Shown piece by piece: positions 1 to 7,941 of a DNA stretch of 64,000 nucleotides. Position numbers and translations under genes: made by a program. The stretch comes from Guptibacillus hwajinpoensis. Its GTDB lineage: Bacteria > Bacillota > Bacilli > Bacillales > Guptibacillaceae. Location of the stretch: positions 62,001 to 126,000 of the forward strand of contig NZ_SWFM01000002.1 in NCBI RefSeq assembly GCF_005144865.1, read 5' to 3'. The notes under the pieces were generated by a model. The model did no database searches, had not been told where the DNA came from, and was given only the letters and a program-made list of their open reading frames with translations. Within the stretch, counting starts at the first letter, position 1; the number at the start of each line of letters is the position of its first letter.

Positions 1-491
1 ATTAGTTCATAGAGCATGGTTTCGATAGGTTTATAGAGAGACTTTCCAATGTGGATTTCTTGATAAACAGGTGTTTTCCACGTTTCGATATCTTTGTATT
101 CCTTCATTAAAATCGTATCGATAATAATTTCTAACTGCTGGTGGCGATTGCCTTCGAGTCCTGAGCGATAGTGGATGTAGGGATGTGCATTACGGTCGAG
201 AATGTGATGGGTAACGAACCCTAATATATATGCAAGAAGCTTTGGGTCATTTTGCTTTCCGTATTCAATCATGTCCATTAGAAACGGACCACAATTCATC
301 TGGTGGAGCACAGAACCTGTTTCCTGGACAGGTTTATTCTTTTTCCAGGGCCAGAAATTATGGTAGAAAAAGGGATCAGGACCCTGTGCACCGAGTCGAA
401 AGAAAGGAAGGTCTTCCTTGATCGTATTCCATATGCCGGCCTCCATAGCAGCTTCTTCCCCGAATAATATATGTGTCCAGACATTTGGCAT
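1..491 (-). CDS. zinc-dependent phospholipase C family protein (3' end cut by window)
   Basis: About 163 residues are visible on the minus strand before the gene leaves the window. The start is ATG at 491-489, behind an AGGGGGG ribosome binding site. The residues GAQGPDPF (about 34-41) and THHILDRNAHPY (about 94-105) match the Zn_dep_PLPC family (PF00882), whose conserved His and Asp residues bind metal. The B. subtilis-type members are uncharacterised, and there is no signal peptide, so a cytoplasmic hydrolase is likely. The substrate is unknown. The protein is incomplete, so its length cannot be compared with the family. Confidence 0.75.
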   Translation of the reverse strand, partial: MPNVWTHILFGEEAAMEAGIWNTIKEDLPFFRLGAQGPDPFFYHNFWPWKKNKPVQETGSVLHQMNCGPFLMDMIEYGKQNDPKLLAYILGFVTHHILDRNAHPYIHYRSGLEGNRHQQLEIIIDTILMKEYKDIETWKTPVYQEIHIGKSLYKPIETMLYEL

Positions 492-598
492 CGATATGTC
501 CCCCCTCTATATATGTGTTACTCTATTATACCTGACAAGAACCTGTCTTCTTGCCACATTTATTATTTCTTTCCCTTATTTTCTGATAAACAAGCATG

Positions 599-625
599 AA
601 AAAAGCCCGGCATCAGCCGGACTTT
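599..625 (-). terminator. rho-independent terminator after the siderophore-binding lipoprotein gene
   Basis: Read on the minus strand, an 8-bp stem with one mismatch (AGTCCGGC / GCCGGGCT) and a TGAT loop is followed by a run of T. It lies just past the stop codon of the gene that ends at 629. Confidence 0.8.
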
Positions 626-628
626 GTC

Positions 629-1588
629 CTATTTACTTAGAAAAACGTCTTCAATATCATCTAGCATCTTATTTGCAGAGATAACTCCGCCAGAAGTGTT
701 CCAAATCGCATCGCTTACTTCGTGAACGTTGTCTTCTTTAACAACTTCAAGGTTGTTCCAGAGAGGATCGTTTGTCCATTCTTTTGCAGTAGAATTGGCA
801 TCGCCATCTCCAGCATCATAGGTAAAGTAGAATAGTACGTCGCCATCCATTTCAGGGATGCGCTCTTTCGTTACTTCTTCAGCAAAGTCATTTTTTTGCT
901 GCGATTCAGGGCGATCGAAGCCAAGCTGTTCGAGAATAACGCCTGAGAATGAGTCTTTGTAATACATTCTCGTTTGTCCTGCAAGGAAACGAACAACGGA
1001 TACCTCTTTATCAAGCTGATCACCAAGGTCCTTACTCATGGAATCGATGCGGTCACTATAAGCGCTCATTACTTCGTCGCCCTTGTCTTTCATGTTCATC
1101 GCATTTGCATAGAACGTAAAGTTTTCCTGCCAATCGCCTTTCAATGTTTCTGAGTATACAGTCGGTGCAATTGCACTAAGCTGATCGTAGATGTCTTCCT
1201 GACGAAGTTTGTTTCCGATAATTAAGTCTGGCTTAAGCGCTGCAACTGCTTCAAGGTTAACTTCGCTTTCTGTTCCAACGACTTCAACGCCTTTCATTTT
1301 ATCGGAAATGTGCTCATACCATGGATCACCTAGCCATGATTGAACTGCACCAACAGGTGTAACATCCATTGCAAGAAGAGCTTCTGTCCCCTCGTTTGTT
1401 AAAATAACAACCTTCTCAGGATTTTCTGGAACTTCTGTTTCGCCCATTGCGTGACTAACGGTGCGAGTTGCTTGTTCTTCTTTTTGATCTCCTGAATTAT
1501 CCTCGCTTGCATTGTTCCCACTTGTTCCACATGCAGCAAGAATCATAATCATAGCAAGAGTAATAATCATCCAACCTTTTTTGTGCAT
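629..1588 (-). CDS. iron-siderophore ABC transporter substrate-binding lipoprotein (YfiY-like)
   Basis: This 319-residue extracellular binding protein captures a ferric siderophore and hands it to the permeases encoded divergently at 1758-3814. A lipoprotein signal peptide ends in the lipobox LAAC (Cys20), followed by a Ser/Asn/Glu-rich linker. The body has the class III (helical-backbone) binding protein pattern, with 'PEKVVILTNEGTEALLAM' near the start and 'LKPDLIIG' in the first lobe. It resembles B. subtilis YfiY (schizokinen/arthrobactin uptake), but the exact siderophore is inferred. Two Fur-like boxes lie upstream, and a terminator follows. Confidence 0.87.
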   Translation of the reverse strand: MHKKGWMIITLAMIMILAACGTSGNNASEDNSGDQKEEQATRTVSHAMGETEVPENPEKVVILTNEGTEALLAMDVTPVGAVQSWLGDPWYEHISDKMKGVEVVGTESEVNLEAVAALKPDLIIGNKLRQEDIYDQLSAIAPTVYSETLKGDWQENFTFYANAMNMKDKGDEVMSAYSDRIDSMSKDLGDQLDKEVSVVRFLAGQTRMYYKDSFSGVILEQLGFDRPESQQKNDFAEEVTKERIPEMDGDVLFYFTYDAGDGDANSTAKEWTNDPLWNNLEVVKEDNVHEVSDAIWNTSGGVISANKMLDDIEDVFLSK

Positions 1589-1610
1589 TGTTGTAGCCTC
1601 CTATGTAAAG

Positions 1611-1625
1611 TGATAATCGTTTTCA
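1611..1625. promoter_or_regulatory. Fur box, proximal to the binding-protein gene
   Basis: TGATAAT-C-GTTTTCA fits the Bacillus 7-1-7 Fur motif (TGATAAT-N-ATTATCA) with three mismatches. It lies 23 bp upstream of the minus-strand lipoprotein start, where it would block transcription when iron is plentiful. Confidence 0.65.
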
Positions 1626-1673
1626 TTTACGATGTAATGATACTCAATTGTCACAAAAGAGTCAACTCGTAAT

Positions 1674-1688
1674 TGAGATTGATTCTCA
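1674..1688. promoter_or_regulatory. Fur box, central in the divergent intergenic region
   Basis: TGAGATT-G-ATTCTCA is a near-perfect 7-1-7 palindrome. It sits between the lipoprotein gene and the first permease gene, so it is placed to control both directions. Confidence 0.7.
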
Positions 1689-1757
1689 AAATCATTGACA
1701 CGGTTTCGTTCTTTTTTTACACTTAAAGTGGATGATAAAGAAAGGGATTAAACCTTT

Positions 1758-2768
1758 ATGACTCATATATTACAAACGAACAACAGGAAATGGCTTGGAA
1801 TCGCGCTTGGCTTCCTCATTGTGGTTGCACTTATGGCTTCAAGTGTTGTTTATGGTCTTACAAGTATAACCTGGTCAACAGCACTTCAAGCATTCACGGA
1901 GTTTGACGGAAGCAATGAACACATTATTATTATTGAAAATCGGGTTCCTCGCGCTTTAATCGGTGCAGCAGTTGGAGCCAGCCTCGCTGTGGCGGGAGCA
2001 TTGATGCAGGCGATTACACGTAATCCGCTCGCATCACCTTCTATTCTTGGTGTTAATGCAGGAGCTAGTTTTGCAATTGTTGTAGCTGTTACGTTCTTCT
2101 CTGTTACATCGCTTGCAGCATTCAGTTGGCTTGCTTTTCTCGGAGCGGCATTAGCATCCGTGATTGTTTACGTGCTTGGAACGCTTGGTAGAGAAGGACT
2201 AACTCCAATGAAGCTAACGCTTGCGGGTGCTGCTATTGCGGCGATGTTCTCTTCATTAACGCAAGGCATGCTCGTGTTAAACGAAAAAGCTCTTGAGGAT
2301 GTGCTGTTCTGGCTTGCGGGTTCTATTGAAGGTCGTAGCTTAGACATGCTTGGTGCTGTCATTCCATATATCGTAATTGGATTAGTTGGTGCCGTTTTCA
2401 TTAGTAAAAAAATTAACACGCTTGTCATGGGTGAGGATGTCGCAAAAGGACTTGGCCAGCGTACGCTCCTTGTGAAAGCAGGTGCTGCATTATTGATTGT
2501 TCTTCTTGCGGGAGGTTCCGTTGCGGTTGCAGGACCGATTGCACTCGTTGGAATTGTTGTCCCACATCTTGCACGATTTTTGACAGGCTCTGATTACCGC
2601 TGGATTATTCCTTACAGTGCTATAATAGGCGCAATCCTTTTACTAGCGGCCGACATTGCTGCGCGCTACGTGATTATGCCGCTTGAAGCGCCTGTTGGGG
2701 TTCTAACGGCTGTGATTGGAACACCATTTTTCATTTACATTGCTCGAAGGGAGTTTAAGCAGCTATGA
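1758..2768 (+). CDS. iron-siderophore ABC transporter permease 1 (FecCD family, YfiZ-like)
   Basis: This 336-residue polytopic membrane protein is one half of the heterodimeric channel for ferric siderophore import. FecCD landmarks include ENRVPRALIGA near residue 60, RNPLASPSILGVNAGA near 90, and the C-terminal GPIALVGIVVPHLAR loop that touches the ATPase. About ten hydrophobic segments are visible. The next permease starts inside its stop codon (ATGA overlap at 2765), which implies translational coupling. The divergent intergenic region carries two Fur-like boxes, so it should be induced by iron starvation. Confidence 0.9.
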   Translation: MTHILQTNNRKWLGIALGFLIVVALMASSVVYGLTSITWSTALQAFTEFDGSNEHIIIIENRVPRALIGAAVGASLAVAGALMQAITRNPLASPSILGVNAGASFAIVVAVTFFSVTSLAAFSWLAFLGAALASVIVYVLGTLGREGLTPMKLTLAGAAIAAMFSSLTQGMLVLNEKALEDVLFWLAGSIEGRSLDMLGAVIPYIVIGLVGAVFISKKINTLVMGEDVAKGLGQRTLLVKAGAALLIVLLAGGSVAVAGPIALVGIVVPHLARFLTGSDYRWIIPYSAIIGAILLLAADIAARYVIMPLEAPVGVLTAVIGTPFFIYIARREFKQL

Positions 2769-3814
2769 CGAAATATACTTCCTTTCGAATGAGGACGCTC
2801 TCTTTTCTCCTTGATCGACGAGCGATCTGGATTATTGCAACTCTCGCTATTGCCGTTATTCTGACAGCTCTTGTTAGCATTGGCATAGGAGAAATCTTTA
2901 TGACACCTGATGCTGTCGTAAAAGCGCTGTTTGGTTATGGAACAGATATGAATGAGCTTGTTGTGAAGCAGTTTCGCTTTCCAAGAATAGCGATGGCGAT
3001 CCTTGCTGGTGCAGCTTTAGCTGTTTCCGGTGCGATCCTGCAGGGTATGATTCGTAATCCACTCGCTTCTCCTGATATTCTCGGGATTACCTGGGGTGGG
3101 GCGCTTGCTACGATTGGCTTTCTAACAGTGTTTAGTGACAAAGCGAATGCGCTAACTGTAAGTATTCAATGGCAACCGCTTGCTTCTTTTATTGGAGCGG
3201 TTCTAGCAGGTTTTCTCGTATTTATTTTATCTTGGAAAAATGGCATTTCCCCAATCCGTCTTGTGCTGATTGGGATTGGCCTTACAGCTGTGTTACAAGC
3301 CTTAACGACTCTACTCATGATTATCGGGCCCATTTATAGAGCTTCAGAGGCGAATATATGGATTACAGGTAGCGTGCATGGGACAAACGGTCAAGATGTA
3401 CTCACACTGCTTCCATGGGTAGCGGTTCTTCTCGTTCTCCTTATGGTGTATTCCAGAAGGGTGAATCTTCAAGAGCTTGGTGATGATGTGGCAAAAGGTG
3501 CAGGTGCCATGCTTTTACGTGACCGAATTATTTTGCTCTTTATCAGCACAGGACTCGCAGGAGGTGCAGTCGCTTTCGCTGGAGGCGTTGGCTTTGTAGG
3601 GCTAATGGCTCCTCACATTGCGCGGAAGCTGGTAGGTTCCTCATTTGGGGTGCTTGTCCCTGTGTCAGCGCTAGTTGGAAGCATGCTTGTTATGATTGCC
3701 GATTTAATTGGACGGACATTATTTTCTCCCCTTGAAGTTCCTGCCGGTGTTTTCACAGCAGCGATTGGGGCGCCGTATTTTATTTATTTATTGTATCGAT
3801 CAAGAAACAAATAA
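2765..3814 (+). CDS. iron-siderophore ABC transporter permease 2 (FecCD family, YfhA-like)
   Basis: This is the second permease half, 349 residues, partner of the preceding gene, which it overlaps by 4 bp. The FecCD motifs are duplicated here: RFPRIAMAILAGAAL, RNPLASPDILGITWGGA and GGVGFVGLMAPHIARKL, the last being the coupling loop region. About ten hydrophobic segments place it in the cytoplasmic membrane. The two-permease arrangement next to a YfiY-like lipoprotein matches the B. subtilis YfiY-YfiZ-YfhA uptake system. The ATPase gene follows 16 bp downstream, in the same transcription unit. Confidence 0.9.
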   Translation: MTKYTSFRMRTLSFLLDRRAIWIIATLAIAVILTALVSIGIGEIFMTPDAVVKALFGYGTDMNELVVKQFRFPRIAMAILAGAALAVSGAILQGMIRNPLASPDILGITWGGALATIGFLTVFSDKANALTVSIQWQPLASFIGAVLAGFLVFILSWKNGISPIRLVLIGIGLTAVLQALTTLLMIIGPIYRASEANIWITGSVHGTNGQDVLTLLPWVAVLLVLLMVYSRRVNLQELGDDVAKGAGAMLLRDRIILLFISTGLAGGAVAFAGGVGFVGLMAPHIARKLVGSSFGVLVPVSALVGSMLVMIADLIGRTLFSPLEVPAGVFTAAIGAPYFIYLLYRSRNK

Positions 3815-3830
3815 TGAGGAGGTGGGCGAA

Positions 3831-4646
3831 GTGTACGCTTTACAAACGGAAGATCTAACGCTTGGATACGGTGAGCATACCGTTATCGATGAGCTCAATT
3901 TACTTATTCCTAAAGGTGAAATGAGTGTGTTAATTGGAGGAAATGGATGTGGCAAGTCGACGCTGTTACGAAGCCTAGCGCGCCTCCTTAAGCCCCATTC
4001 TGGAGGAATTGTTCTTGATGGAGAGGCGATATCGAACAAACCGACGAAAGAGATTGCTCGTAAAATGGCTATTCTTCCGCAGTCCCCCATGGCTCCTGAA
4101 GGACTAACTGTTCTGCAACTTGTTAAGCAGGGACGGTATCCGTATCAAACGTGGTTAAGTCAGTGGTCAGAGGCTGACGAACAAGCCGTACAAAAGGCAT
4201 TACGAGCAACACACATGGAAGAATTTGCAGAGCGGAATGTGGATTCGCTTTCCGGTGGACAGCGTCAACGAGCGTGGATTGCACTAACACTCGCTCAAGA
4301 TACAGACATTATTCTACTTGATGAACCAACGACGTATCTAGATCTAGCTCACCAGGTAGAAGTACTTGATTTGCTTTTCGAACTCAATAAAGAGGATAAT
4401 CGTACGATTCTAATGGTGCTGCATGACCTTAACCTTGCGTGCCGTTATGCTGATCATATTATTGCAGTGAAAGACAAAGGAATTTACGATCAGGGACGAC
4501 CAGAGGATATTGTGAACGAACAGCTTGTACAGCAGGTGTTTGGACTTCGAAGTGACATTATCAAGGATCCAATATTCGGCACACCTCTTTGTGTTCCACA
4601 CGGAAAGGGGAGGATGGTCCATGTCCGCGAACCAGCAGACATTTAG
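3831..4646 (+). CDS. iron-siderophore ABC transporter ATP-binding protein (FecE/YusV-like)
   Basis: This 271-residue cytoplasmic ATPase powers siderophore import through the two preceding permeases. It shows Walker A GGNGCGKST (residues 36-44), the signature LSGGQRQRAW, and Walker B ILLDEPTTYLD. The start is taken as GTG at 3831, behind GAGGAGGTGG. The longer reading from 3708 runs back into the permease gene and is unlikely. Its 3' end overlaps the FhuF-like gene by 26 bp. B. subtilis keeps its matching ATPase (YusV) at another locus; here it is in the operon. Confidence 0.9.
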   Translation: MYALQTEDLTLGYGEHTVIDELNLLIPKGEMSVLIGGNGCGKSTLLRSLARLLKPHSGGIVLDGEAISNKPTKEIARKMAILPQSPMAPEGLTVLQLVKQGRYPYQTWLSQWSEADEQAVQKALRATHMEEFAERNVDSLSGGQRQRAWIALTLAQDTDIILLDEPTTYLDLAHQVEVLDLLFELNKEDNRTILMVLHDLNLACRYADHIIAVKDKGIYDQGRPEDIVNEQLVQQVFGLRSDIIKDPIFGTPLCVPHGKGRMVHVREPADI

Positions 4647-5373
4647 CATAGAAGAGAAGGCAAGACTTGAGAAGGTTCGTCTTCACCTTGGAAATGATGG
4701 AGCTAACTATCCAAATGTAGAGCAACTTCTTGATGAAGAGAAGTTGAATGCGATACTCGACCGCCTTGTAGATGAAGGGCATTTCCCTAACTCTATCGTT
4801 GCTGGATCACAGTTTATGAAGCGCTATGGATTAATGACGCTCGTATCAAGTCTATATGCATTTACGATGTGGAATAAGCCGATCGTTGCAGCTCCAGATC
4901 AACTTGCTTATCGACTGGATACAGATGCCGACTCTTGGATGATGAATCTTGTTATACGTGATGAATGGAGAAATAATTGGACAGACCGAACCAAGGAAAG
5001 AGCAAAGCTTGCGAACGAGTTAATCAATGAGAACCTCGCACCGATTATCGAAGCAATGGTGAAAGCTACGAAACTATCCGCTACGATTCTCTGGGAAAAC
5101 GCAGCGATCTATTTATTCTGGCTCTATGAAACGGTCATTCCCACTGAAGGGGATTTAGAGCAAAAACGTAGAGGTGAAGAGGACTTTCATTATTTCCTTC
5201 GAGAGTTCAACTGCACAAGCTTCACGTGCGGTGCTAACCCTTTCCTACCTTATTATTCTGAGAAAACAGAACGAGAGGAAGGGCTCCTTCGCATCCGCAA
5301 AACATGCTGTTTGAAAGATCAAATTTCTTCAGAAAGCCCATGCTGCAAGACATGTCCAAAAGCCCGCGGGTGA
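4621..5373 (+). CDS. FhuF-like siderophore-iron reductase
   Basis: The product has 250 residues and starts with ATG at 4621, behind AAGGGGAGG. The C-terminus has the Cys cluster C-C-x10-C-C-x2-C (the last ~22 residues, TCCLK...CCKTC), which fits the [2Fe-2S]-binding motif of FhuF-type ferric-siderophore reductases (FhuF / FhuF_C families). In that family the protein reduces Fe(III) in the imported siderophore, releasing iron in the cytoplasm. Its position, overlapping the ATPase gene at the end of a Fur-linked uptake operon, supports this role. A terminator follows directly. Confidence 0.8.
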   Translation: MSANQQTFSIEEKARLEKVRLHLGNDGANYPNVEQLLDEEKLNAILDRLVDEGHFPNSIVAGSQFMKRYGLMTLVSSLYAFTMWNKPIVAAPDQLAYRLDTDADSWMMNLVIRDEWRNNWTDRTKERAKLANELINENLAPIIEAMVKATKLSATILWENAAIYLFWLYETVIPTEGDLEQKRRGEEDFHYFLREFNCTSFTCGANPFLPYYSEKTEREEGLLRIRKTCCLKDQISSESPCCKTCPKARG

Positions 5374-5410
5374 CAGGCACCACCCGATTTAGCTCGAATG
5401 ATGTCGAATG

Positions 5411-5440
5411 AAAAAGCGTACCCTAGAGGGCACGCTTTTT
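5411..5440. terminator. bidirectional terminator between convergent genes
   Basis: The arms AAAAAGCGT and ACGCTTTTT, extended inwards by CCC/GGG, form a hairpin with A/T tails on both sides. It serves the FhuF-like gene on the plus strand and the DMT permease gene on the minus strand. Confidence 0.85.
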
Positions 5441-6331
5441 ATTTATGTTCGCTGGTTTGCGACGGTAGCTTCGAATGAAGAGATATAACCCTACTAAGAT
5501 GATGCCTCCTCCAATCCACTGCATCCTATGGAGTGTCTCTCCAAGAATGAAATAGGCAAGGAGACTTGCTCCGATTGGCTCAAAAAGGATGCTCATCGAA
5601 ATAACGTTCACGCTTACCCATTTCACTGCCCAGTTTAAGAGCGAATGGCCTAGAAGAGTAGGGAAGAGTGCCAGTAGGATGAAATACATCCAGTCAGTAG
5701 CAGGATATGAAACAAAAGGATAGCGCAAGATCAGATTATAGAGTACGAGTGTCACAGCAGCAATTCCATAGACGATGAACGTGTATGGAATCAGGTCTAG
5801 CCTCTTTCGGATATTCTGACCGAATAAGAGATAGCCGGTTACCGTCGCACATGCTGTTAGAGCGAGAAGGTCACCCAACAGTGCTATCCCGTTTAATTGA
5901 AAATCCCCCCAGCTAATCACGATTGATCCCGCAACAGCCGTTACCCCTCCTGCAATCGCGGGAAGGGTGAGTTTTTCTTTGAAAAAGAAATACGTACCGA
6001 CAAATGCAAAGAGCGGCTGTAGGGTAACAAGAACGACTGAACTAGCGACAGAAGTGTAATTCAGTGATTCGAACCAGAGAATGAAATGAAATGCGAGGCT
6101 CACGCCTGCGAGACTTCCATATCCCCAGTCTGTTCCTTTAATGGCTTTAAATGATTTTCTATACTTAATGAAAACAATTGGTAGCATAATCAAAATCGCG
6201 ATCAGAAGACGATACATAGCAATGATCGAAGCAGGTGCAGAAGCTAGCTTCACGAAAACGGCTGATGTTGATACGAAAAGAACAGCGATGATAATGGCTA
6301 CGTATGGTTTCGTGTTTTGTTCAGTAGACAA
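5423..6331 (-). CDS. EamA/DMT-family transporter
   Basis: The product has 302 residues and about ten hydrophobic segments in two repeats, the usual drug/metabolite transporter (EamA) layout and length. The second repeat opens near 'YTFIVYGIAAVTLVLYNLI'. The C-terminal GEXL-type motif is visible ('FILGETLHRMQWIGGGIIL'), along with a basic tail. The substrate cannot be told from the sequence. It sits 28 bp downstream of the amidase gene on the same strand, so the pair may be co-transcribed, but no metabolic link is proven. Confidence 0.85.
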   Translation of the reverse strand: MSTEQNTKPYVAIIIAVLFVSTSAVFVKLASAPASIIAMYRLLIAILIMLPIVFIKYRKSFKAIKGTDWGYGSLAGVSLAFHFILWFESLNYTSVASSVVLVTLQPLFAFVGTYFFFKEKLTLPAIAGGVTAVAGSIVISWGDFQLNGIALLGDLLALTACATVTGYLLFGQNIRKRLDLIPYTFIVYGIAAVTLVLYNLILRYPFVSYPATDWMYFILLALFPTLLGHSLLNWAVKWVSVNVISMSILFEPIGASLLAYFILGETLHRMQWIGGGIILVGLYLFIRSYRRKPANINKKRAL

Positions 6332-6359
6332 CTCTTATTCATTCCTCCATTGTGACTCG

Positions 6360-7811
6360 TTAAACCAATTCAGGCTCAGCTTGTTCCTGGGCTTCATCGT
6401 GTGTAGTACAGCGGTTATACCCGCCAACGCGTTTCTCAAGCTGCTCACCGAATTGAAAGAGAGCTTCCTCATTGCCGACACGACTGACAAGCTGCACACC
6501 GATCGGTAGCCCCTCTTTACTCGTTCCAACAGGAACAACAAGGGAGGGAAGTCCCCATACATTGGCATACGCTACATTTGGCATGTAATGCAGAAACGTT
6601 TTCCGTATCGAAAAAAGCTCTTGATAGAGTTGACCGTGAACTGGAGCTGGCGAATGGTAGACAGGCATAATTAATATGCGATCGTCTAGATAGTCTTCTA
6701 GAATATCATCTCCACGCTTTAGAGCAGCATGGATCTGGTTAATTTGCTTTTGCGTTGGTTTAAAAAGTCTAGCCCCAATTAATGCCCATGAAAGATAAGG
6801 GTGGACATCAGAGTTTCGGAAGAACTTCTCTTTCATGAACTCCCCAAATGGACTCGCCTTGTCATTGTCTAACATAAGCTTTGCCATATCGGCTCCACCA
6901 TCGATGGACATCATTTGCTGCCACATTAAGGCAGCTTCATTAAAAAATGGTGGGTTCGCTTGTTCTTCAGCGAGTTCCCCATCAAATGTATCTCTTATCC
7001 TCGTAATCAATTGATACGTCTCACGGTTAATCGGAAAACGATGGTGTGGAAGGGGATAGACAATCTTAAAATCTGAAAGGGTTCGATCAGGTGGCGTTTC
7101 ATGAGCAATAATCTCGTTGATCAGCCTAGCATCTTGAACGGATTTGCTCATAGCTCCAATGCCAAGCATGCGCTCCTGCTCTGGTTTATCGACATATGGA
7201 AAATTCCCTTCCTGCGATACCTGGCGATTTCCTGATTTAAATCCGACTACGCCGTTAAAATGTGCGGGGAAGCGAATTGAACCACCAATATCTGCTCCGA
7301 TTCCAACGGCGGCACCGCCTGCTGCAATCAGCGAGCCTTCTCCGCCACTTGAGCCGCCGGCTGTTCTCGTAATATCCCACGGGTTATTCGTTCTCCCGTA
7401 ATGTTTATTATCTGTTTCCTGACAGAAACAAAGTGCAGGAGTATTCGTTTTACCGAGTATGATCGCTCCTTCTGCTCGAAGACGTCTGATCACTTCTGCA
7501 TCTTTTTTCTCACGCGAGCCTGCGCGGTAGCTAAGCCCACCCGTTGTGGTCATATTCTCAACATGAAAACACTCTTTTACACTGATTGGAACACCAAACA
7601 AGCGACCTTTAGCTTCTTGGGTTGTAAGGGTATAATCAGCTTTTCTTGCTTCTTCTAAGGCAGCTTCAAAGCGGTTCTCAACAAGACAGTTTAGGACAGG
7701 ATTAATCGTGTTAAGGTGTTCAATATACGTTTTAACAGCATGGTACGATGAAATTTCTCGATTGGAAATCTTCTTCGACAGGGACAGGGCATCCATTTCT
7801 ACTAGTGTCAT
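6360..7811 (-). CDS. amidase signature family hydrolase
   Basis: The product has 483 residues with a Ser-cisSer-Lys triad of the amidase signature fold: Lys79 (PISVKE), the GGSSGGE motif near 152-158 and the nucleophile Ser178 in GADIGGSIR. The family hydrolyses amide bonds. The GatA subunit uses the same residues, but no gatC or gatB flanks this gene, so a stand-alone amidase acting on a small amide is more likely. ATG is preceded by GGAGGGA. A DMT permease gene follows on the same strand. The short hairpin GTCGG/CCGAC at 7829-7846 lies in the leader. Confidence 0.85.
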   Translation of the reverse strand: MTLVEMDALSLSKKISNREISSYHAVKTYIEHLNTINPVLNCLVENRFEAALEEARKADYTLTTQEAKGRLFGVPISVKECFHVENMTTTGGLSYRAGSREKKDAEVIRRLRAEGAIILGKTNTPALCFCQETDNKHYGRTNNPWDITRTAGGSSGGEGSLIAAGGAAVGIGADIGGSIRFPAHFNGVVGFKSGNRQVSQEGNFPYVDKPEQERMLGIGAMSKSVQDARLINEIIAHETPPDRTLSDFKIVYPLPHHRFPINRETYQLITRIRDTFDGELAEEQANPPFFNEAALMWQQMMSIDGGADMAKLMLDNDKASPFGEFMKEKFFRNSDVHPYLSWALIGARLFKPTQKQINQIHAALKRGDDILEDYLDDRILIMPVYHSPAPVHGQLYQELFSIRKTFLHYMPNVAYANVWGLPSLVVPVGTSKEGLPIGVQLVSRVGNEEALFQFGEQLEKRVGGYNRCTTHDEAQEQAEPELV

Positions 7812-7900
7812 GCTATCCCTCCATATTTTGTCGGCCTATCCTCCGACATCGGTTAGTTAATCTATTCGGCCTTAAGCATCAGAATCCTTTATAGGAAGAA

Positions 7901-7934
7901 AGAGAAAAGGCACTTCGTGATAAACGAAATGCCT
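7901..7934 (-). terminator. rho-independent terminator after the radical SAM gene
   Basis: On the minus strand, AGGCATTTCGT and ACGAAGTGCCT pair in an 11-bp stem with one mismatch, followed by TTTTCTCTTTCTT. It lies just beyond the stop codon of the gene ending at 7942. Confidence 0.8.
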
Positions 7935-7941
7935 CATTTCC

